The notes under the pieces are model-generated. The model searched no databases. It saw only the letters and a program-made list of their open reading frames with translations, and was not told the DNA's origin. Of a stretch of 64,000 nt of DNA, positions 58,901 through 64,000 are shown piece by piece. Source of the stretch: Atrina japonica (Eukaryota; Mollusca; Bivalvia; Pterioida; Pinnidae); NCBI GenBank assembly GCA_030159075.1, contig BROG01001148.1, forward strand, positions 52,992-116,991. Reading direction: 5' to 3'. A program made the position numbers and the translations under genes. Position 1 is the stretch's first letter, and every line of letters starts with the position of its first letter.

Positions 58901-61900
58901 ATTTTCAGACAATATTTGTTATTGACTGCTTTCCTTTATGGGAGTTTCTGAGCGACGCTGAAAGTATGAGAGGTAGAGGTCGGCATGACCTTTTACATGC
59001 TCTATGCCATATATGCCCTAGACCCTAACAAAATGGACAAAGGGGCTAAAAATAACATTTTGAGACAATATTTGTTATTGACTGCTGGGCTTCCTACAAA
59101 TTCTCAGCGACGCCCAAGGTATGAGAGGCCATACTTGTTATTGACTGCTGGGCTTTCTGGATGTTTGTGATCAACGCCCAAGGTATGAGAGTTAGATGCG
59201 GGCATTACATTTTACATGCACTATGCCATATATGACCTAGACCATCAGGAAAGGACAGAGGGGGTAAAACTGACATCTCGGAGCCATACTTGTTATTGAC
59301 TCCTGGGCTTCTTGGGAAATTCTCAGGGACGCCCAAGGTATGAGAGGTAGAGGTGGGCATGTCTTCTCAAATGCACTATGCAACATATATCCTACACACT
59401 CAGGAAGGGGACAAAGGCGTTAAACTGAAAACTCGGGGCCATACTTGTTATTGACTGCTGGACTTCCTGGAAGTTTCTGAGCAACGCTCAAAGTATGGGA
59501 GGTAGAGTTTGGCATGACCTCTCACATGTAGTATGCCATATATGCCCTAGACACTCAGGAAGGGGACACAGAGGCTAAAACAGACATCTCGGGGCCATAC
59601 TTGCTATTGACTGTTGGGCTTCCTGGAAGTTTCTGAGCGACGCACAAGGTATGAGAGGTAGATGTGGGCATGACATTTTACATTCACTATGCCATATATG
59701 CCCTAGACCCTCAGGAAGTTGACAAAGGGGCTAAAACTAACATTTTCAGACAATATTTGTTATTGAGTGCTTTCCTATATGGGAGTTTCTGAGCGACGCC
59801 GAAAGTATGAGAGGTAGAGGTCGGCATGACCTTTTAAATGCTCTATGCCATATATGACCTAGACCATCAGGAAAGGACAGAGGGGGTAAAACTGACATCT
59901 CGGAGCCATACTTGTTATTGACTCCTGGGCTTCTTGGGAAATTCTCAGGGACGCCCAAGGTATGAGAGGTAGAGGTGGGCATGTCTTCTCAAATGCACTA
60001 TGCCACATATGTCCTACACACTCAGGAAGGGGACAAAGGGGTTAAACTGAAAACTCGGGGCCATACTATTTATTGACTGCTGGACTTCCTGGAAGTTTCT
60101 GAGCAACGCTCAAAGTATGGGAGGTAGAGTTTGGCATGACCTCTAAGATGTAGTATGCAATATATACCCTAGACTCTCAGGAAGGGGACACAGAAGCTAA
60201 AACAGACATCTCGGGGCCATACTTGCTATTGACTGTTGGGATTCCTGGAAGTTTCTGAGCGACGCCCAAGGTATGAGAGTTAGATGTGGGCATTACATTT
60301 TACATGTACTATGCCATATATGCCCTAGACCATCAGGAAGGGACAGAGGGGGTAAAACTGACATCTCGGGGCCATACTTGTTATTGACTGCTGGACTTCC
60401 TGGAAGTTTCTGAGCAACGCTCAAACTATGGGAGGTAGATTTGGCATGACCTCTAACATGTAGTATGCCATATATGCCCTAGACCCTCAGGAAGGGGACA
60501 CAGAGCTAAAACAGACATCTCGGGGCATACTTGGCTATTTGACTGTTGGGATTCCTGGCAGTTTCTGAGCGACGCCCAAGGTATGATAGTTAGATGTGGG
60601 CATTACATTTTACATGCACTATGCCATATATGACCTAGACCATCAGGAAAGGACAGAGGGGGTAAAACTGACATCTCGGGGCCATACTTGTTATTGACTC
60701 CTGGGCTTCTTGGGAAATTCTCAGGGACGCCCAAGGTATGAGAGGTAGAGGTGAGCATGTCTTCTCACATGCACTATGCCATATATGTCCTACACACTCA
60801 GGAAGGGGACAAAGGCGTTAAACTGAAAACTCGGGGCCATACTTGTTATTGACTGCTGGACTTTCCTGGAAGTTTCTGAGGCAACGCTCAAAAGTATGGG
60901 AGGTAGAGTTTGGCATGACCTCTCACATGTAGTATGCCATATATTTGCCCTAGACCCTCAGGAAGGGGACAACAGAGGCTAAAACAGACCATCTCGGGGC
61001 CCATACTTTGCTATTGACTGTTGGGCTTCCTGAAATTTCTGAGCGACGCCTAAGGTATGAAGAGGTAGGTTTGGGCATGACATTTTACATGCACTATCCC
61101 ATATATGCCCTAGACACTCAGGAAGGGGACAGAGGGGGTAAAACTGACATCTCGGGGCCATACTTGTTATTTACCGCTGGGCTTTCTGGAAATTTCTGGG
61201 CGACACCGAAAGTATGAGAGGTAGATGTGGGAATGAACTTTTATATGCACTATGCTATATATGCCCTTGACCCGCAGGAAGGGGACAAAGGGGCTAAAAT
61301 TAACATTTTGAGACAATATTTGTTATTGACTGCTGGGCTTCCTGGTAAATTCTCAGCGACGCCCAAGGTATGAGAGGTAGAGGTGGGCATGTGCTCTGAA
61401 ATGCACTGTGCCACATATTTCCTATACACTCAGGAAGGGGACACAGAAGCTAAAACAGACATCTCGGGGCCATACTTGCTATTGACTGTTGGGCTTCCTG
61501 GAAGTTTCTGAGCGACGCACAAGGTATGAGAGGAAGATGTGGGCATGACATTTTACATTCACTATGCCATATATGCCCTAGACCCTCAGGAAGTTGACAA
61601 AGGGGCTAAAACTAACATTTTCAGACAATATTTGTTATTGACTGCTTTCCTTTATGGGAGTTTCTGAGCGACGCCGAAAGTATGAGAGGTAGAGGTCGGC
61701 ATAACCTTTTACATGCTCTACGCCATATATGCCCTTGACCCTCAGGAAATGGACAAAGGGGCTAAAACTAACATTTTGAGACAATATTTGTTATTGACTG
61801 CTGGGCTTCCCCCCCTGGAAATTACTCAGCGACGCCCAAGGTATGAGAGGTACGAGGTGGCATGTTTTCTCAAATGCACTATGCCACATATGTCTTACAC

Positions 61901-63983
61901 ACTCAGGAAGGGGACAAAGGCGTTAAACTGAAAACTCGGGGCCATACTTGTTATTGACGGCTGGACTTCCTGGAAGTCTCTGAGCAACGCTCAAAGTATG
62001 GGAGGTAGAGTTTGGCATGACCTCTCACATGTAGTATGTAATATATGCCCTAGACCCTCAGGAAGGGGACACAGAGGCTAAAACAGACATCTCGGGGCCA
62101 TACTTGCTATTGACTGTTGGGCTTCCTGAAAGTTTCTGAGCAACGCCTAAGGTATGAGAGGTAGATGTGGGCATTACATTTTACATGCACTATGCCATAT
62201 ATGCCCTAGACCCTCAGGATGGGGACAAAAGGGGGTAAAACTGAACACTATATCCGGGGCCATACTTGTTATTGACTGCTGGCTTTCTGGATGTTTGTGA
62301 GCGACGCCAAGGTATTGAGAGGTAAATGAAGGCATGAACTTTTATATGCACTATGCCATATATGCCCTAGACCCTCAGGAAGTTGACAAAGGGGCTAAAA
62401 CTAACATTTTCAGACAATATTTGTTATTGACTTCTGGGCTTTCTGGGAGTTTCTGGGCGACGCCCAAGGTATTAGAGGTAGAGGAGGGCATGACCTTTTA
62501 CATGCTCTATGCCATATATGCCCTTGACCCTCAAGAAGGGGACAAAGGGGCTAAAATTAACATTTTCAGACAATATTTGTTATTGAATGCTGGGCTTCCT
62601 GGGAAATACTCAGCGACGCCCAAGGTATGAGAGGTAGAGGTGGGCATGTCCTCTGAAATGCAATATGCCACATATGTCCTACACACTCAGGAAGGGGATA
62701 AAGGGGTTAAACTGAAAACTCGGGGCCATATTTGTTATTGACTGATGTACTTCCTGGAAGTTTCTGAGCAACGTGCAAGGTATGGGAGGTAGAGTTTGCA
62801 TGACCTCTCACATGTAGTGTGCCATATATGCCCTAGACCCTCAGGAAGGGGACACAGAGGGTAAAACAGACATCTCAGGGCCATACTTGTTATTGACTGA
62901 TGGGCTTTCTGGATGTTTGTGAGCGACGCCCAAGGTATGAGAGGTAGATACGGGCATGAACTTTTATATGCACTATGCCATATATGCCCTAGAACCTCAG
63001 GAAGTTGACAAAGGGGCTAAAACTAACATTTTCAGACAATATTTGTTATTGACTGCTGGGCTTTCTGGGAGTTTCTGAGCGACGCCCAAGGTATTAGAGG
63101 TAGAGGAGGGCATGACCTTTCACATGCTTTATGTTATATATGCCCTTGACCCTCAGGAAGGGGACAAAGGGGCTAAAATTAACATTTTGAGACAATATTT
63201 GTTATTGACTGCTGGGTTTCCTGGGAAATTCTCAGTGACTCCCAAGGTATGAGAGGTAGAGGTGGGCATGTCCTCTCAAATGCTCTATGCCACATATGTC
63301 CTACACACTGAGGAAGGGGATAAAGGGGTTAAACTGAAAACTCGGGGCCATATTTGTTACTGACTTCTGGACTTACAAGTGTGTTTCTGAGCGACGACAA
63401 AAGAATGGGCGATAGAGTTGGGAATGACCCCTCATGTGCGCTATGCCATATATGCCCTAGACCGTCAGGAAGGAGACAAGTGGGCTAAAACTGACATTTT
63501 GAGACAATATTTGTTATTTACTGCTGTGCTAGCTGGGAATTTCTGAGCGACTACAAAGGTAAGAGAGGTACAGTCGGGCATGGACAAGCACTATACCATA
63601 TATGCTATTAACCCTTAAGAAGGGGACAAAGGGGCTAAAACTGACATTTTGAGACAATATTTGTTATTGCCTGATGGGCATCCTGGTAGTTTATGAGCGA
63701 TGCGCAAGGTATAAGAGGTACAGGTGGGCATGACCTTTCACAAGCACTTTACCATATATGCCCTAGACCCTCAGGAAGGGGACACAGGGGTTGAAACAGA
63801 CATCTAGGGTCCATACTTGTTATTGACTGTTGGGCTTCCTGGAAGTTTCTGAGCGACGCCCAAGGTATAAGAGGTAGATGTTGGCTTGAGGTGGGCATGA
63901 CCTTTTACATGCACTATGCCATATACGCCCTAGATCCTCACGAAGTGGACGAAGGGGCTAAAACTGACATCTCGGCACCATAC
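55915..63983. repeat. Satellite array 2, same family and same orientation switch
   Basis: About fifty monomers of the array 1 family. Orientation changes at about 56115 and again at about 57435; the second junction (tctatggcacatatagcatg) matches the junction in array 1. The marked monomer class recurs at about 57775, 59393, 60010, 60790, 61895, 62680 and 63300, spaced by roughly 620, 780, 1105 or 1618 bp. The last 17 bases of the window no longer match the monomer, so the array may end at about 63983. Confidence 0.92.
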
Positions 63984-64000
63984 AAAACAAACATCACATA

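Overview
This is a eukaryotic, AT-rich, repeat-dominated window, most likely from a bivalve or other mollusc. That assignment is an inference from the mix of degenerate Penelope-like retroelements with an upstream endonuclease remnant, a tRNA-derived SINE, a satellite of about 156 bp, dense simple repeats and short exons in long introns. No prokaryotic genes, operons or CRISPR arrays are present. The only host gene family I can support is a Gfo/Idh/MocA oxidoreductase resembling dimeric dihydrodiol dehydrogenase (DHDH, trans-1,2-dihydrobenzene-1,2-diol dehydrogenase). It occurs three times, always on the minus strand.

Layout. Copy A (2354-5885) shows only exons 1-3; two cofactor/active-site positions are altered and exon 4 onward is not found in the window. 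From 7.6 to 15.7 kb lies a graveyard of Penelope-like elements (one nearly complete but frameshifted element at 9394-12300, plus hammerhead-like motifs) and a LINE fragment. Copy B (16491-25235) has all seven exons, but a SINE with a 14-bp target-site duplication sits inside exon 5. A 23-bp minisatellite fills about 2 kb of its intron 4. Satellite array 1 (about 27830-35820) follows. A Ty3/Gypsy integrase and LTR fragment (35.8-37.0 kb), another Penelope fragment (37.3-37.9 kb) and unresolved repeats (38-41.5 kb) come next. Copy C (43108-53220) has seven exons that join in frame into a 363-residue protein. Satellite array 2 (55.9-64.0 kb) closes the window.

Copies B and C lie in a segmental duplication with an offset of 25.6-28.0 kb. 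It carries the gene, an older SINE, a Penelope fragment, an LTR fragment and the start of the satellite array, including the same orientation switch inside each array. Later events separate the two halves: the exon 5 SINE, the minisatellite expansion and a 176-bp deletion in B; a 567-bp tandem duplication and a 3.4-kb insertion in C. That insertion contains a TTAA-flanked inverted-repeat element carrying a promoter-like first exon of an unknown gene. This element, the exon-disrupting SINE and the higher-order satellite are the most interesting features. All gene models are read by eye from splice signals and frame; there is no transcript evidence.
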